Part shown: piece by piece, positions 1-9,987 of the stretch
Numbering within the stretch: position 1 is the stretch's first letter
How the letters are laid out: every line of letters starts with the position of its first letter
NCBI RefSeq assembly: GCF_000374645.1
Contig: NZ_KB894804.1
Span: forward strand, 150,009-214,008
Length of the DNA stretch: 64,000 nucleotides
Source of the DNA: Arhodomonas aquaeolei DSM 8974
GTDB taxonomy: Bacteria; Pseudomonadota; Gammaproteobacteria; Nitrococcales; Nitrococcaceae
Direction of reading: 5' to 3'
Made by a program: the position numbers and the translations under genes
The notes under the pieces: model-generated
What the model was told of the DNA's origin: nothing
The model's input: only the letters and a program-made list of their open reading frames with translations
The model's database searches: none

Positions 1-217
1 GCTGGCGGAGGCGCTGTCCCCGGAGGCAGGGGACACAGTCCCGCGGGCTTTGCCGGAACAGGCCGTCGGGTCGCCGTAACGGATAGACCGGTCTGATTGC
101 CGTTGGCCAAACGCGCCCCGCGCGTGTAGCCCACGATGTGCTCACGAAAGCGGCCACGCCTGCTGGGACCCGTCTGCCCCCTCGGATTGCGGATCGGCGG
201 CAGGCGCGATGCCGGCC
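1..217. other. Left-edge region without a recognised gene
   Basis: No convincing coding region is visible. A short inverted repeat, TGTCCCC at 15-21 and GGGGACA at 29-35, could be a transcript end, but no T-run follows. A TetR-type palindrome lies at 84-95. The segment may be the upstream region of a leftward gene outside the window. Confidence 0.4.
84..95. promoter_or_regulatory. Palindrome resembling a TetR-family operator
   Basis: TAGACCGGTCTG contains the perfect 10-base palindrome AGACCGGTCT. Similar TAGACC/GGTCTA palindromes are known operators of NemR-type TetR repressors that control electrophile-detoxifying reductases. The only gene inside the window nearby (DUF2255) points away from it, so it more likely serves a leftward gene beyond the edge. 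Function is inferred. Confidence 0.35.
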
Positions 218-589
218 TCAGCGCGGCGTGATCCTGACCGTTGCCGGGCGGGCACGATCCCCGATCATCGCTGCGAGGTAGGGGCTGGCCCCGTACTTCG
301 CCCGGTAGGCGTCGTCGATGCGGTCGTTGACGGCCCCGGTGACGGGCTCGAACGCGACCTCCAGCGTCATGTCCGCGGCGGCGATCCGTCCCGCTTTCTG
401 CGCGACAGCGGCCTGGTACCAGCGGGAGTTCCGGCCGTTGTAGGCGCGGACATAGAGGGCGCCGTCGACGGTCACCGACCAGATCCAGGTCGGGGTCCCG
501 TACGTCCTGCCGTCGTCGCGGAAGGGGGCGATGTGCAGATCGTCGGCCCCGACGATCCGGTGAAGGACATCTTCTGACCATGCCGTCAT
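218..589 (-). CDS. DUF2255 family protein
   Basis: A 123-residue soluble protein that I assign to the DUF2255 family. The central part with Trp and Tyr residues (YGTPTWIWSVTVDGALYVRAYNGRNSRW, residues about 30-57) and the AYRAKYG segment near residue 95 are typical of that group. No enzymatic function is established for the family; the fold is thought to resemble small FMN-binding or pyridoxamine-oxidase-like barrels, which I cannot confirm here. It has no signal peptide. It is the last leftward gene of the oxidoreductase island, 100 bases after the quinone-oxidoreductase-like gene, with a hairpin between them that may separate their transcripts. Confidence 0.7.
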   Translation of the reverse strand: MTAWSEDVLHRIVGADDLHIAPFRDDGRTYGTPTWIWSVTVDGALYVRAYNGRNSRWYQAAVAQKAGRIAAADMTLEVAFEPVTGAVNDRIDDAYRAKYGASPYLAAMIGDRARPATVRITPR

Positions 590-627
590 TGCAGTAACCT
601 CCGGTGGGTTTCACGTCCGGGATCGCG

Positions 628-657
628 GGCTTCGGCCGGCGTCGTGCCGCCGAAGCC
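628..657 (-). terminator. Intercistronic hairpin, terminator-like
   Basis: A 9-bp perfect stem, GGCTTCGGC (628-636) against GCCGAAGCC (649-657), with a 12-base loop lies just downstream of the leftward gene ending at 690. There is no T-run, so it is either a weak or Rho-assisted terminator or an RNA-stabilising hairpin. Confidence 0.45.
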
Positions 658-689
658 GGCGACCCCGGTTCCTCGTTCCGCGTCGCCGC

Positions 690-1640
690 TCAGTCGAACT
701 CGAGCACGAACCGCCCGCGTGCCCCGCCGGCGTCGAGTCGCCGATGGGCCTCGCTCGCCTCGGCGGCGGGAAACGTCCCTGCCACCCGCGGGGGCAGCAG
801 ACCGCTTTCGACCTGCCGGGCGATCCGGGCGATCGCCTCGTGGTCGGTGGCGCGCTCGCGCACGTTGACGAACGTCACGGTCATGCCGCGGCCGAAGCTC
901 GTCTGCTCCGCCGGACGCAGGATGATGAACATGCCGCCGTCACGAACGGCGGGGGCGATCCGCCCGCCGAGGCTCGCCGCGTCGACGACGGCGTCGACGC
1001 CGTCGGGGAACGCCTCGCGCACACGCTCCGCGGCGTCTTCACCCCGCGGGACGAAGTCCGTGGCCCCCCGGTCGCGCAGATAGGCCTCGTCCTGCGGCGA
1101 GGCGATGGCCACGACACGGAGGCCGTCGTCGTTCGCCAGGGCCGTGGTGTAGGTGCCGACCGCCCCCGCCGCGCCGGTGACCAGCAGGGTCGAGCCCGGT
1201 GCCAGGTCCAGCGTGTCCAGGGCGTTGCGGGCGGTGAGGGCGTTCATCAGGAATGCCGCCGCAGCGGGGATGTCCGTGCCCGCCGGCACCGGAGTGACGG
1301 AGGCCGCGGGCAGGCACACGTACTCGCTGTATCCGCCGTAACGGCCGTGGTTGTCGACTATCCCCACGACCTTCTCCCCGACCGCGGGAACGGACCCCGC
1401 CTCGACCCCGTCGCCGACGGCGTCGATGACACCGGCGATATCCATGCCGGGCACGAAGGGTGGATCGACTCCCGCGTAGAGGTCGGCGAGATCACCCTGG
1501 CGCAGCATTACGTCGGCGGGATTGATACCGGCCGCCTGCACCCTCACGCGGACCTCGCCGGGGGCGGGCTCCGGGTCGGGGAGTTCCACCAGGTGAAGCA
1601 CGTCCGGACCGCCGTACTCGTTCAAACCTACTGCACGCAT
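690..1640 (-). CDS. NADP-dependent quinone-oxidoreductase-like MDR enzyme
   Basis: A 316-residue zinc-free medium-chain dehydrogenase/reductase of the quinone oxidoreductase group, expected to use NADPH to reduce quinones or activated alkenes in the cytosol. The N-terminal GroES-like domain has AGINPAD near residue 38 and a conserved PGMDIAG segment; the Rossmann domain has GAAGAVGTY near residue 155. No catalytic-zinc cysteine or structural CxxC cluster is present. Translation probably starts at 1640, where GGAG lies about 7 bases upstream of ATG in the minus direction; a longer reading frame upstream has no homology look. It sits between DUF2255 and a zinc alcohol dehydrogenase. The substrate is unknown. 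Confidence 0.85.
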   Translation of the reverse strand: MRAVGLNEYGGPDVLHLVELPDPEPAPGEVRVRVQAAGINPADVMLRQGDLADLYAGVDPPFVPGMDIAGVIDAVGDGVEAGSVPAVGEKVVGIVDNHGRYGGYSEYVCLPAASVTPVPAGTDIPAAAAFLMNALTARNALDTLDLAPGSTLLVTGAAGAVGTYTTALANDDGLRVVAIASPQDEAYLRDRGATDFVPRGEDAAERVREAFPDGVDAVVDAASLGGRIAPAVRDGGMFIILRPAEQTSFGRGMTVTFVNVRERATDHEAIARIARQVESGLLPPRVAGTFPAAEASEAHRRLDAGGARGRFVLEFD

Positions 1641-1794
1641 CTCGTTGCTCCATGTTGCCAGGAAGCCGGGGCCGGGGGCTGGCGCAGGCAGCCTCCCGGT
1701 CCCGGGAAATGAGTACCGCCGGGTGGCGGGGGCCACACGGTCTCGCCACGGGACCCCGCGGCGTGCCCCGCCAGCGCCGGTCATGCCCTGTGCC

Positions 1795-2811
1795 TCAAGG
1801 GCGAAGCAGGACCTTGATCGCACGCCGCTCGTCCATGGCCTTGTAGGCCTCGGCGACCTGGTCCAGCGGCATCGTCACGTCGAAGACCTTGCCCGGGTCG
1901 ATCTTCCGGTCCCAGATGAGCGGGATCAGCTCGTCCAGGAAGTTGCGCACCGGTGCCGGCCCGCCGTGGAGATGGGCGTGGGTGAAGAACAGCTTCTCGC
2001 CCTCGAGCGAGACGCCGTGCGGCATGCCGACGTAGCCGACGAATCCGCCGGGACGCATCGCGCCGATGGCCTGCGACATGGACTCCTGGGTGCCGACGCA
2101 CTCCAGCACCGAGTCGGCGCCGACGCCGTCGGTCATGTCCTTGATGCGGGCGATGCCCTCTTCACCGCGCTCGGTCACGATATCGGTCGCGCCGAACTCC
2201 TTCGCCAGCTGCTGGCGCTTTTCGTGACGGCTCATCGCGATGATCCGCTCGGCGCCCTTGAGCCTGGCCGAGAGCACGCCGAGCAGGCCGACCGCGCCGT
2301 CGCCGACCACTGCGGCGGTGGAGCCGGGCTGCACGTTCGCCGCCTCCGCCGCGAACCAGCCGGTGCCGAAGACGTCGGAGACCGCCTGCAGGCTCGGCAG
2401 CAGATCGTCGGCGGGCGTTTCCGGCGTGGCGACGAGCGTGCCGTCGGCGAGGGGAACGCGCAGCAGCTCCGCCTGCGCGCCGCCGACGAACTCCGCGTGC
2501 TCACAGGAGGGCTGGTAGCCGTGGCGGCAGTGGGGACAGGTGTTGTCCGAGGCGAAGAACGAGCCGATGACGAACTGGCCGGGCTTCACCGAGGTCACGG
2601 CGCTGCCGACCTCCTCGACGACCCCGCTGTACTCGTGACCCATCGGCGACGGTCCGTCGAGGGGCTGGAGGCCGCGATAGGGCCAGAGGTCCGAGCCGCA
2701 CACGGACGTGACGGCCAGGCGCACGACGGCATCCGTGGGGTGGACGATCCTGGGGGATTCCATGTCCTCGAAACGAACGTCACGAGGGCCATAGAGCATT
2801 GTTCCCTTCAT
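1795..2811 (-). CDS. Zinc-dependent alcohol dehydrogenase
   Basis: A 338-residue zinc-dependent medium-chain dehydrogenase. Cys38 (SVCGSDLW) and His59-Glu60 (GHEYSG) are the expected catalytic zinc ligands, and the CPHC segment at 92-95 with Cys103 forms the structural zinc lobe. The NAD(P)-binding glycine motif VVGDGAVGLLG is near residue 165. The ATG at 2811 is chosen because GGGAG precedes it at normal spacing. It should oxidise or reduce a small alcohol or aldehyde in the cytosol; the substrate cannot be read from sequence. The tautomerase gene lies upstream in the same direction, 95 bases away, behind a hairpin. Confidence 0.88.
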   Translation of the reverse strand: MKGTMLYGPRDVRFEDMESPRIVHPTDAVVRLAVTSVCGSDLWPYRGLQPLDGPSPMGHEYSGVVEEVGSAVTSVKPGQFVIGSFFASDNTCPHCRHGYQPSCEHAEFVGGAQAELLRVPLADGTLVATPETPADDLLPSLQAVSDVFGTGWFAAEAANVQPGSTAAVVGDGAVGLLGVLSARLKGAERIIAMSRHEKRQQLAKEFGATDIVTERGEEGIARIKDMTDGVGADSVLECVGTQESMSQAIGAMRPGGFVGYVGMPHGVSLEGEKLFFTHAHLHGGPAPVRNFLDELIPLIWDRKIDPGKVFDVTMPLDQVAEAYKAMDERRAIKVLLRP

Positions 2812-2882
2812 GATGATTACTCCCTGAGAGCGTTGATGGTGTATCGGGGGTCTGCCCGTTGAGGCCGGGGCGTCGCGTTGCC

Positions 2883-2906
2883 CCCGTCCTGGTGTCGCAG
2901 GACGGG
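2883..2906 (-). terminator. Hairpin directly after the tautomerase stop codon
   Basis: CCCGTCCT (2883-2890) and AGGACGGG (2899-2906) form a perfect 8-bp stem with an 8-base loop, abutting the stop codon of the tautomerase gene. No T-run follows on the minus strand, so efficient intrinsic termination is uncertain. Confidence 0.5.
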
Positions 2907-3137
2907 TCACTCCATCTCGTAACCGGGTTTCCTGTAGACCTGGTCCCACTTGTCCCGGATCTCCGGGCGATAGACCCGCTCGGCCCAGTCGCCGGGCGTT
3001 ATCTCCTCGAAGGCGACTGACACCTCCTCTTCGGCGGCGTCGAGATGGTTCACGACATCCCGGGTAATGGCCTCGGCGAGTTCGGTCTTCTGCCGTTCCG
3101 ACTTGCCTGGCCGGTGCTTGACGACGACATGCGGCAT
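2907..3137 (-). CDS. Tautomerase family protein (4-oxalocrotonate tautomerase-like)
   Basis: A 76-residue small tautomerase. Removal of the initiator Met exposes Pro1, the catalytic base of this superfamily, in MPHVVVKHRPG. The segment KTELAEAITRDVV near residue 18 and the C-terminal RDKWDQVYRKPGYEM resemble PptA-type proteins. Such enzymes interconvert enol and keto forms of 2-oxo acids and assemble as dimers to hexamers. An SD-like AGGAG lies a few bases upstream of ATG in the minus direction. The MFS gene ends 31 bases upstream, so these two are probably cotranscribed. Its in vivo substrate is unknown, but an enol-forming route would fit the surrounding dehydrogenases. Confidence 0.85.
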   Translation of the reverse strand: MPHVVVKHRPGKSERQKTELAEAITRDVVNHLDAAEEEVSVAFEEITPGDWAERVYRPEIRDKWDQVYRKPGYEME

Positions 3138-3168
3138 TGCCTTCTCCTGTGCCTGTCAGCCGCGAAGC

Positions 3169-4596
3169 TCATGCGCTTCCCGGCGGTGTGTTTTCCCTTG
3201 CGGGCGCGGTTTCCGGTGCCGGGCGTTCGTGGGCGAAGAACACGACGAGCGCACCGAGGAGCGAGAATCCCGCGGTCACCAGCACCGCGACATTCCAGCC
3301 GGCGAGCAGGCCCGCGGGCCCGGACCCGGGACCCGCGTGGGTGACGAGTACGGTGACCAGCGCCAGCCCCGCGGCGGAGCCGAGGTAACGCGCGGTGTTA
3401 TTGGCGCCGCTGCCCATGGCGGTCCTGCCGGCGGGCACGCTCGCCACCGCCTGACGGCCGAGGGCGGCGTTGAGTACGCCGTAGGCGGCCCCGGCGATCA
3501 GCAGTGCCGGCAGCAGGCGCGTGAGCGTCCCGTCCAGGGAGAGCCCGATCAGGCCGAGCTGTCCCGCGGCGGAGCCGAGGAGGCCGGCGATGAGCTGGGT
3601 CCGGGGCGTCACCCCCGTGGGCAGCCACCGGACCCCGAAGGCGGTCACGACGCTGGTCGCCGACCAGGCGAGCAGCATCAGGGCCGACAGCAGCGTGCTG
3701 GTGCCCAGGGCCCGTTCGAGCAGCATCGGCAGGGATGACACCAGGGAGAGCACGCCGGCGCCGGCGGCGAACGCCGCCGTCGTCGCGCCGAGGAAATCGG
3801 GGCAGCGGAAGAGCGCGATATCGAGCATCGGCCCCTCGATCCGGCGTTCGACCGCCACGAATCCGGCCAGCAGGACCAGTCCCAGGACCAGCAGGGCAAC
3901 CACCAGCGGGCGGTCCCAGCCCATGCGCCCCTCGACCAGCGCGGACAGCAGCGCCGCGATCCCGCCCCCGAGCAGCAGGGTGCCGGCCAGGTCGATGCGG
4001 CGGGGCACCGGCGCACGGGACTCCGGCAGAACCCGCCGGGCCGTCCCGGCGAGCGCGGTCGCCGCCAGCGCGGTGAACACGTAGGGGAGGCGCCAGCCGC
4101 CCAGGTGGTCGAGACCCGCCGACAGCAGCGGCCCGATCGCCACACCGGCCCCGAGCGCGGCGGCCCAGACCCCGGTCGCCCGGGCACGGGGCGCGCCGGA
4201 GGGAAAGGTGTGACCGATCAGGCCAAGGCCGCACGCGAGGATGGCGGCGCCGCCCAGTCCCCCCAGGACACGGGCGATGACGAGCACCAGCGCCGTCGGC
4301 GCGAGGGCGCCGAGGATCGATGCGATGGCCAGTAGCAGGGCCCCGCCGACGAATACCCGGCGCCGTCCGTAGTCGTCGCCGATGGCGCCGCTGCTCAGCA
4401 GGCCGGCGGCGGCCCCGACGCTCATGCCGCTCATGATCCAGGCCTGGATGCCGGGGCCCACGCCCAGGGCGCCGGCCGTGCTCATCAGCGTGGTCAGGGG
4501 GAGCGTGAACGCCACGAGCACCAGCAGGGGGCCGGCGGCCGCGACGGCCAGGATCGAGCCGGGGCTCGGGGCGTCTGTGTTCGTTGCTGCGTTCAT
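3169..4596 (-). CDS. MFS transporter, drug/solute exporter type
   Basis: A 475-residue integral membrane protein of the major facilitator superfamily with many hydrophobic helices. The loop after helix 2 reads GDDYGRRRVFVGGA, the characteristic MFS motif A, and an antiporter-like motif C (LGAGVAIGPLLSAGL) occurs in helix 5. Sequence style suggests the DHA2-like exporters. The start at 4596 follows GGAG at about 7 bases; an upstream in-frame extension is unlikely. It probably exports a toxic substrate or product handled by the adjacent reductases, which is inference from context only. Confidence 0.85.
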   Translation of the reverse strand: MNAATNTDAPSPGSILAVAAAGPLLVLVAFTLPLTTLMSTAGALGVGPGIQAWIMSGMSVGAAAGLLSSGAIGDDYGRRRVFVGGALLLAIASILGALAPTALVLVIARVLGGLGGAAILACGLGLIGHTFPSGAPRARATGVWAAALGAGVAIGPLLSAGLDHLGGWRLPYVFTALAATALAGTARRVLPESRAPVPRRIDLAGTLLLGGGIAALLSALVEGRMGWDRPLVVALLVLGLVLLAGFVAVERRIEGPMLDIALFRCPDFLGATTAAFAAGAGVLSLVSSLPMLLERALGTSTLLSALMLLAWSATSVVTAFGVRWLPTGVTPRTQLIAGLLGSAAGQLGLIGLSLDGTLTRLLPALLIAGAAYGVLNAALGRQAVASVPAGRTAMGSGANNTARYLGSAAGLALVTVLVTHAGPGSGPAGLLAGWNVAVLVTAGFSLLGALVVFFAHERPAPETAPARENTPPGSA

Positions 4597-4803
4597 GCAC
4601 CACTCCGCGCCGGCGGGCCGGGGCCATGGGGCCATCGGTCCCGCGCGCGCTGCGTTCGTGTGTTGGTCAGGGGCTCGGTGACGGGTGGGTCGACGGCGTG
4701 CCCCGGTGTCGGGGGGCTGCCCCGCAGGGCCGAAGACCCGGCGCCGCCGTTCGGGGGACGTCCCGGGTCGCGGTGTCCCCCGAGCGGGGAAGGGCGGAGC
4801 GCG

Positions 4804-5925
<1,122 letters not shown>

Positions 5926-5955
5926 TCACCCGGGTGTCGCCCGTCAGGGCCCGGA

Positions 5956-6837
5956 TCAGTCCCCGCTGCCGAACGTCTCCGGCGTGACCTCGGCGGGGTC
6001 GGGGCCGCCTCTCTCGCCCCGGTCGAGGGCCTCGATCGCGGCGACCTCGTCACGTGTCAGCGAGAAGTCGAAGATGTCGCCGTTCTCGTGGATGCGGCCG
6101 GCACGGACCGACTTCGGGATGACCGAGTTGCCGAGCTCGATGTGCCAGCGCAGCACGATCTGGGCCGGGGTCTTGCCGTACCGCTCGGCCAGCGAGACGA
6201 CGACGGGGTCCCGAAGCGGGTCGCCCGTCGCCGCCGCCTCACCCAGGTAGCGTTTGATGCCGCCGATCGGCGACCACGCCTGGGTGACGACCCCCATCTC
6301 GCGGTTCGCCTTCCGGAGTTCCGGCTGGGCCAGATACGGATGCAGCTCGACCTGGTTGACCGCCGGTGTGACGCCGCTCGCCTCGGTGAGCCGCCGGATA
6401 TCGTCGGGCGAGGCATTGCATACGCCGATCGCCCTGACCCGGCCCTCCTCCAGCAGCCTCACTGCCGCTTTCCAGCTTTCGAGGGTGCGCTCGAAGTGTT
6501 TCGGCACCGGCCAGTGCAGGAAATAGAGATCGAGCGTCTCCAGGCCGAGCTCCTCCATCGAGCGGTCGAACGACCGCAGGGCCCGGTCGTAGTCGTAGTC
6601 GCTGATCCAGAGCTTCGTCTGGACGAAGAGGTCGTCCCGGGGCACGCCGCTCTCGCGGATGCCCTGGCCGACCTGCGCCTCGTTCATGTACCGGGTGGCG
6701 GTGTCGATCAGGCGGTAGCCGTCCGCCAGTGCGGTCCTGACCGCCTCGACGGTCTCCGCCGGGCCGGACTGGAAGACGCCGAGCCCGAAGGCCGGCATCC
6801 CGAGTCCATTGCCCAGTGTCAGCATCGGTCCCTTCAT
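5956..6837 (-). CDS. Aldo/keto reductase (2,5-diketogluconate reductase-like)
   Basis: A 293-residue aldo/keto reductase of the AKR5-like group, shorter than and clearly different from the neighbouring AKR. The tetrad residues are Asp in LIDTATRY, Tyr in RYMNEAQVG, Lys in VQTKLWI and His in YFLHWPVP. The C-terminal IPKSVRAGRIHEN segment binds the NADPH 2'-phosphate. Enzymes of this group reduce methylglyoxal, beta-keto esters and diketo acids. It lies 43 bases downstream of the cupin gene in the same direction and is probably cotranscribed with it. Confidence 0.9.
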   Translation of the reverse strand: MKGPMLTLGNGLGMPAFGLGVFQSGPAETVEAVRTALADGYRLIDTATRYMNEAQVGQGIRESGVPRDDLFVQTKLWISDYDYDRALRSFDRSMEELGLETLDLYFLHWPVPKHFERTLESWKAAVRLLEEGRVRAIGVCNASPDDIRRLTEASGVTPAVNQVELHPYLAQPELRKANREMGVVTQAWSPIGGIKRYLGEAAATGDPLRDPVVVSLAERYGKTPAQIVLRWHIELGNSVIPKSVRAGRIHENGDIFDFSLTRDEVAAIEALDRGERGGPDPAEVTPETFGSGD

Positions 6838-6880
6838 GGGAGGTGTCCTCGGTTGAAATGGGGGCCGAGCGACAAGGCCC

Positions 6881-7297
6881 TTACTCCGCCGACGCGACCG
6901 CGGCGTCGTAGTCCTCGTCGGTGACCTTCTCCAGCCAGTGGACGGGCGTGCCGTCGAGCGACTCCTGGATAGCGATATGGGTCATGGCGGTGCCGGGCAT
7001 GGCGCCGTGCCAGTGCTTCTCGTTCGGCGGGCACTGGATCACGTCACCGGGACGGATGATCCTTGCCGGTTCTCCCTCGCACTTCACGATGCCGCAGCCG
7101 GACGTGACGATCAGGTGCTGGCCGAGGGGGTGGGTATGCCACGCGGTGCGCGCGCCGGGCTCGAAGGTCACGCTTGCACCGGAGGCGCGTGCCGGCTCGG
7201 CCGACTGGAAGAGCGGGTCGATGCGCACGGTGCCACTGAAGTAGTCGGCGGGGCCGGCGCTGGAGGGCCGTGATCCGGCTCGATGGATGTCGTGCAT
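6881..7297 (-). CDS. Cupin domain protein, cytosolic
   Basis: A 138-residue single-domain cupin without a signal peptide. The metal-binding motif 1 reads [15 protein letters not shown] and motif 2 reads [13 protein letters not shown], giving the His-rich metal site expected of small bicupin-like or mandelonitrile-lyase-like cupins. It is a paralogue of the exported cupin at 9988-10464; both share the HTHPxGQ core and the HWHGA core. Proteins of this type commonly sit next to aldo/keto reductases and CMD proteins, as here. An enzymatic role is likely but unproven. Confidence 0.85.
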   Translation of the reverse strand: MHDIHRAGSRPSSAGPADYFSGTVRIDPLFQSAEPARASGASVTFEPGARTAWHTHPLGQHLIVTSGCGIVKCEGEPARIIRPGDVIQCPPNEKHWHGAMPGTAMTHIAIQESLDGTPVHWLEKVTDEDYDAAVASAE

Positions 7298-7441
7298 GGT
7301 ATTTGCTCCTCTGGTAGGGGGCCCCCGATGGGGGCAGGGTTACGGGGTGCCGTCATCAGGACGGCGCCGTGCGAACCGGGTTCCGCTGCCGGGTGTCCCG
7401 GTAATCGGACGGGAAGGCCGTACCGCGCGGGTCGGCCGCGT

Positions 7442-7915
7442 TCACTGCGGGGGATCGATCAGCTCGATGCGGGTCCGCAGCGCTCCCCTGGCCTCGAGCG
7501 CGCTCACGTCCCCCTCGATCCGGCCGAGCCGGACCAGTCCGTTCGCGTAGCCGAAATCGCGGTAGAACAGGGCCAGGTTGCCCCACGGGGCGTAGTAGGT
7601 GACGTCGCCCACGTCGGGGTCCACCCCCTTGGGGGCGCCCTCCGTCGACAGCCGGGACGGCAGGTCCGCGATCTTCTCGGTCGCATGGAAGTCCTCGAGG
7701 GTGAGCTCGAGGGGCAGCATGGCGGCGAAGTCGCGGGCCGCCGGCGTGTCTTCCAGGCGCGCCACCAGCTCCGTGTCCTCCACCGTGATGCGTATCCTCA
7801 TGGTGTCCTCCGTCGGTTCGGATCGCGTGTTCCCGGCGTACGCAACGCACGCCCCGAGCAGGGCGACGCCGCCGATCGCGGTGCGCAGGAATCGTCGGTC
7901 CAGGGCCCTCAACAT
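7442..7915 (-). CDS. Cyclophilin-like fold protein, possible lipoprotein or exported
   Basis: A 157-residue protein whose body (from MRIRITVEDTEL) matches the bacterial cyclophilin-like family, with the conserved ARDFAAMLPLELTLEDF segment and the APWGNLALFYRDFGY segment. No catalytic role is established. With the start at 7915 it carries an N-terminal hydrophobic stretch ending LLGACVAYAG, which looks like a signal sequence with a possible lipobox Cys. An internal ATG at 7801 has a much better ribosome site (GGAGG five bases upstream), so a cytosolic 119-residue form is also plausible. The start therefore decides the compartment and is unresolved. Confidence 0.7.
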   Translation of the reverse strand: MLRALDRRFLRTAIGGVALLGACVAYAGNTRSEPTEDTMRIRITVEDTELVARLEDTPAARDFAAMLPLELTLEDFHATEKIADLPSRLSTEGAPKGVDPDVGDVTYYAPWGNLALFYRDFGYANGLVRLGRIEGDVSALEARGALRTRIELIDPPQ

Positions 7916-8025
7916 GCCGAATGGCCGCCATCACCGATCAGGGCGGGGCGGGCCGACCCGCCGTTGTATCTGCCCCGTGGGACGGGCACGCCCGTTCCCC
8001 GGGGGGCGGACCGGATGCGGCGTCC

Positions 8026-9070
8026 CTAGATGGTCGTCGCATCGATCACGTAGCGGTATCGCGCCGCCTTGTCCAGGACGTCCGACCACGCGTCGTTCAC
8101 CTTGTTCGCCTGGATGACCTCGATCTCCGGGTGAATCCCGTTCTCGGCGCAGTAGTCCACGAGCGCCTGGGTCTGGGGGATGCCCCCGGTGAGCGAGCCC
8201 TCGTAAGTGACCCTGTTGAAGAGGAACACCATCTGATCGAAGGACAGTGCCTCGCCGGGTGCGCCCACCTGCGTGTACGTGCCGTGCGCGCGCACCAGGG
8301 GAATGTAGGCGCCGACCTCGTAGGCGGCCGGTATCGTCGAGATCATGGTGTCCAGCGTGTTGTAGTAGGGGCGGAGCGATTCGGCCGATTCCACGACCAC
8401 CGCCTCCTTCGCGCCGAAGGCACGGATGTCCTCGACCTTGCTCTCGGAGGTGGTGAATGCGTAGACCTCCGCGCCCCTGGAGACGGCCAGCTTCACGGCC
8501 AGGTGGCCGAGGCCGCCGATGCCGGCAACACCCACCCGGTCCCCCTTGCGCACGGAATGGTTGAGGAGGGGGGTGTACGTGGTGATCCCGGCACACAGCA
8601 GCGGGGCCGCGTGCTGGAGACTGATCCCCTCGGGAATCCGGATCGCGTAGTCTTCCTCGACGATGATGTTGTTGGCGTAGCCGCCCTGGGTGATCCCCGT
8701 CGGGGCGAGCGGGTCGGGGTAGCCGTACGTGTACAGCGTGTCCGGGGACCTGGGGATACTGCTGGGGACCCCAGTCGCCCCGGATCTGGTGGATATCCGA
8801 GTGGCACACCCCGCAGTACTGGATGTCGACCAGTATGTCGCGCGCCCGCAGCGCCCTGCGCTGGAACGTCCAGGGGCTCAGCGAGCCCGATTCGTCGCGG
8901 GCGGCGTACCCCTTGGCGCCGACGGGCTGCGCCTGATCGCCGTGCCGTTCGCCGCCGCCCGTGCCGTTCTGGGCGAGGACGGCGCCCGAACCGGTCAGTA
9001 GCGCACCGCCGCCGGCGAGTGCGGAGTTCCGGAGAAAATCCCTTCTCGATATGTGCTTGAAATGATCCAT
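8026..9070 (-). pseudogene. Tat-signal zinc alcohol dehydrogenase, broken by deletion and frameshift
   Basis: Two reading frames together encode a YahK/AdhA-type zinc alcohol dehydrogenase. The first frame starts at ATG 9070 behind GGAG, has a twin-arginine signal (SRRDFLRN), and continues through YCGVCHSDIHQ to QYPQVPGH near 8743. The second frame resumes with a TYGYPDPLAP segment and runs through GITQGGYANN, GIGGLGHLAVKLA and GGIPQTQ to the stop at 8026. Compared with the family, about 50 residues are missing at the junction, including the Glu after GH and all structural zinc cysteines. The frame also shifts there. The product cannot be functional as a normal dehydrogenase unless this is an assembly artefact. 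Confidence 0.85.
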
Positions 9071-9169
9071 GTCGATCTCCTTTCTCCCGCGGGGGTCCCG
9101 CGTGCTCATGGACTGTGGGTGCGTCGCGGACCTTGACCGTTCAGCGCCGGCGCGTCTCCCGTGCCCCGT

Positions 9170-9931
9170 TCACCGGGCGGTATAGCCGCCGTCGACTGCC
9201 AGGGCGTGGCCGACGACGAAGCTCGATCCCGGACCGCAGAGCCAGAGCACCGGCTCGGCGATCTCGTCCGCCGTGCCCAGGCGCCGGGCCGGGACCTGTT
9301 CCATCAGAGTGTCCATGGCCTCGGTCTCCGTGTCCTTCATGCCGGCGACCATGGGCGTGTCGATAATGCCGGGGCATACCGCGTTGATGCGGATCCCGCG
9401 GTCCGCGTATTCCAGCGCCGCGCTCTTGGTGAGTCCGAGCACGCCGTGCTTCGCGGCGTGGTAGGCGCCGCGGCCGGGGACACCGACCAGGCCGCCGAGC
9501 GAGGAGCAGTTGACGATGGCGCCGCTGCCCTGGCTGCGCATCTGGGTCAGCTCGTACTTCATGCACGACCACAGGCCGCGCAGGTTGATGCCGAGTACCC
9601 GGTCGAACTCCTCGCCTTCCAGATCGGCGGTCTCGGTGGCGATGGACTGCACGCCGGCGTTGTTGAAGGCGGCATCCAGGCGGCCGAAGGTCGCGACGGT
9701 CCGCTCAACCATTTCCCGGACGGCGCTCTCCCGGGTCACGTCGCAGGTCACCGCGAGCGTCCGTGCGCCGCCTTCGGCGAGCTCCTCGGCCGCGGCGCTC
9801 ACGCCCGCGCCGTCGATATCCGCCAGCGTGACCGAGGCCCCCGCATTCGCGAATGCCCTGGCCGTCGCCAGCCCCATGCCGGACGCGGCGCCGGTGACCA
9901 GCGCGACTTTTCCGGTGAAATCGTGGTTCAT
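9170..9931 (-). CDS. Classical SDR oxidoreductase
   Basis: A 253-residue classical short-chain dehydrogenase. The cofactor motif is TGAASGMG near residue 14, the NNAG motif follows near residue 90, and the active site has Ser in NCSSLGG and Tyr/Lys in AYHAAKHG. Asp in LADID after strand 2 suggests NAD(H) preference. The C-terminal SSFVVGHALAVDGGYTAR is typical of 3-oxoacyl-reductase/glucose-dehydrogenase-like enzymes. It follows the exported cupin gene in the same direction, 56 bases apart with a hairpin between. Substrate unknown. Confidence 0.88.
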   Translation of the reverse strand: MNHDFTGKVALVTGAASGMGLATARAFANAGASVTLADIDGAGVSAAAEELAEGGARTLAVTCDVTRESAVREMVERTVATFGRLDAAFNNAGVQSIATETADLEGEEFDRVLGINLRGLWSCMKYELTQMRSQGSGAIVNCSSLGGLVGVPGRGAYHAAKHGVLGLTKSAALEYADRGIRINAVCPGIIDTPMVAGMKDTETEAMDTLMEQVPARRLGTADEIAEPVLWLCGPGSSFVVGHALAVDGGYTAR

Positions 9932-9958
9932 TCGGAACCTCCGCGTTGCTGTTCGAGA

Positions 9959-9981
9959 CCGGCCCCCAACGGCGGGGCCGG
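9959..9981 (-). terminator. Intercistronic hairpin between cupin and SDR genes
   Basis: CCGGCCCC (9959-9966) and GGGGCCGG (9974-9981) form an 8-bp perfect stem with a 7-base loop, immediately after the cupin stop codon in the leftward direction. No T-run is present. Confidence 0.4.
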
Positions 9982-9987
9982 GAAGGG

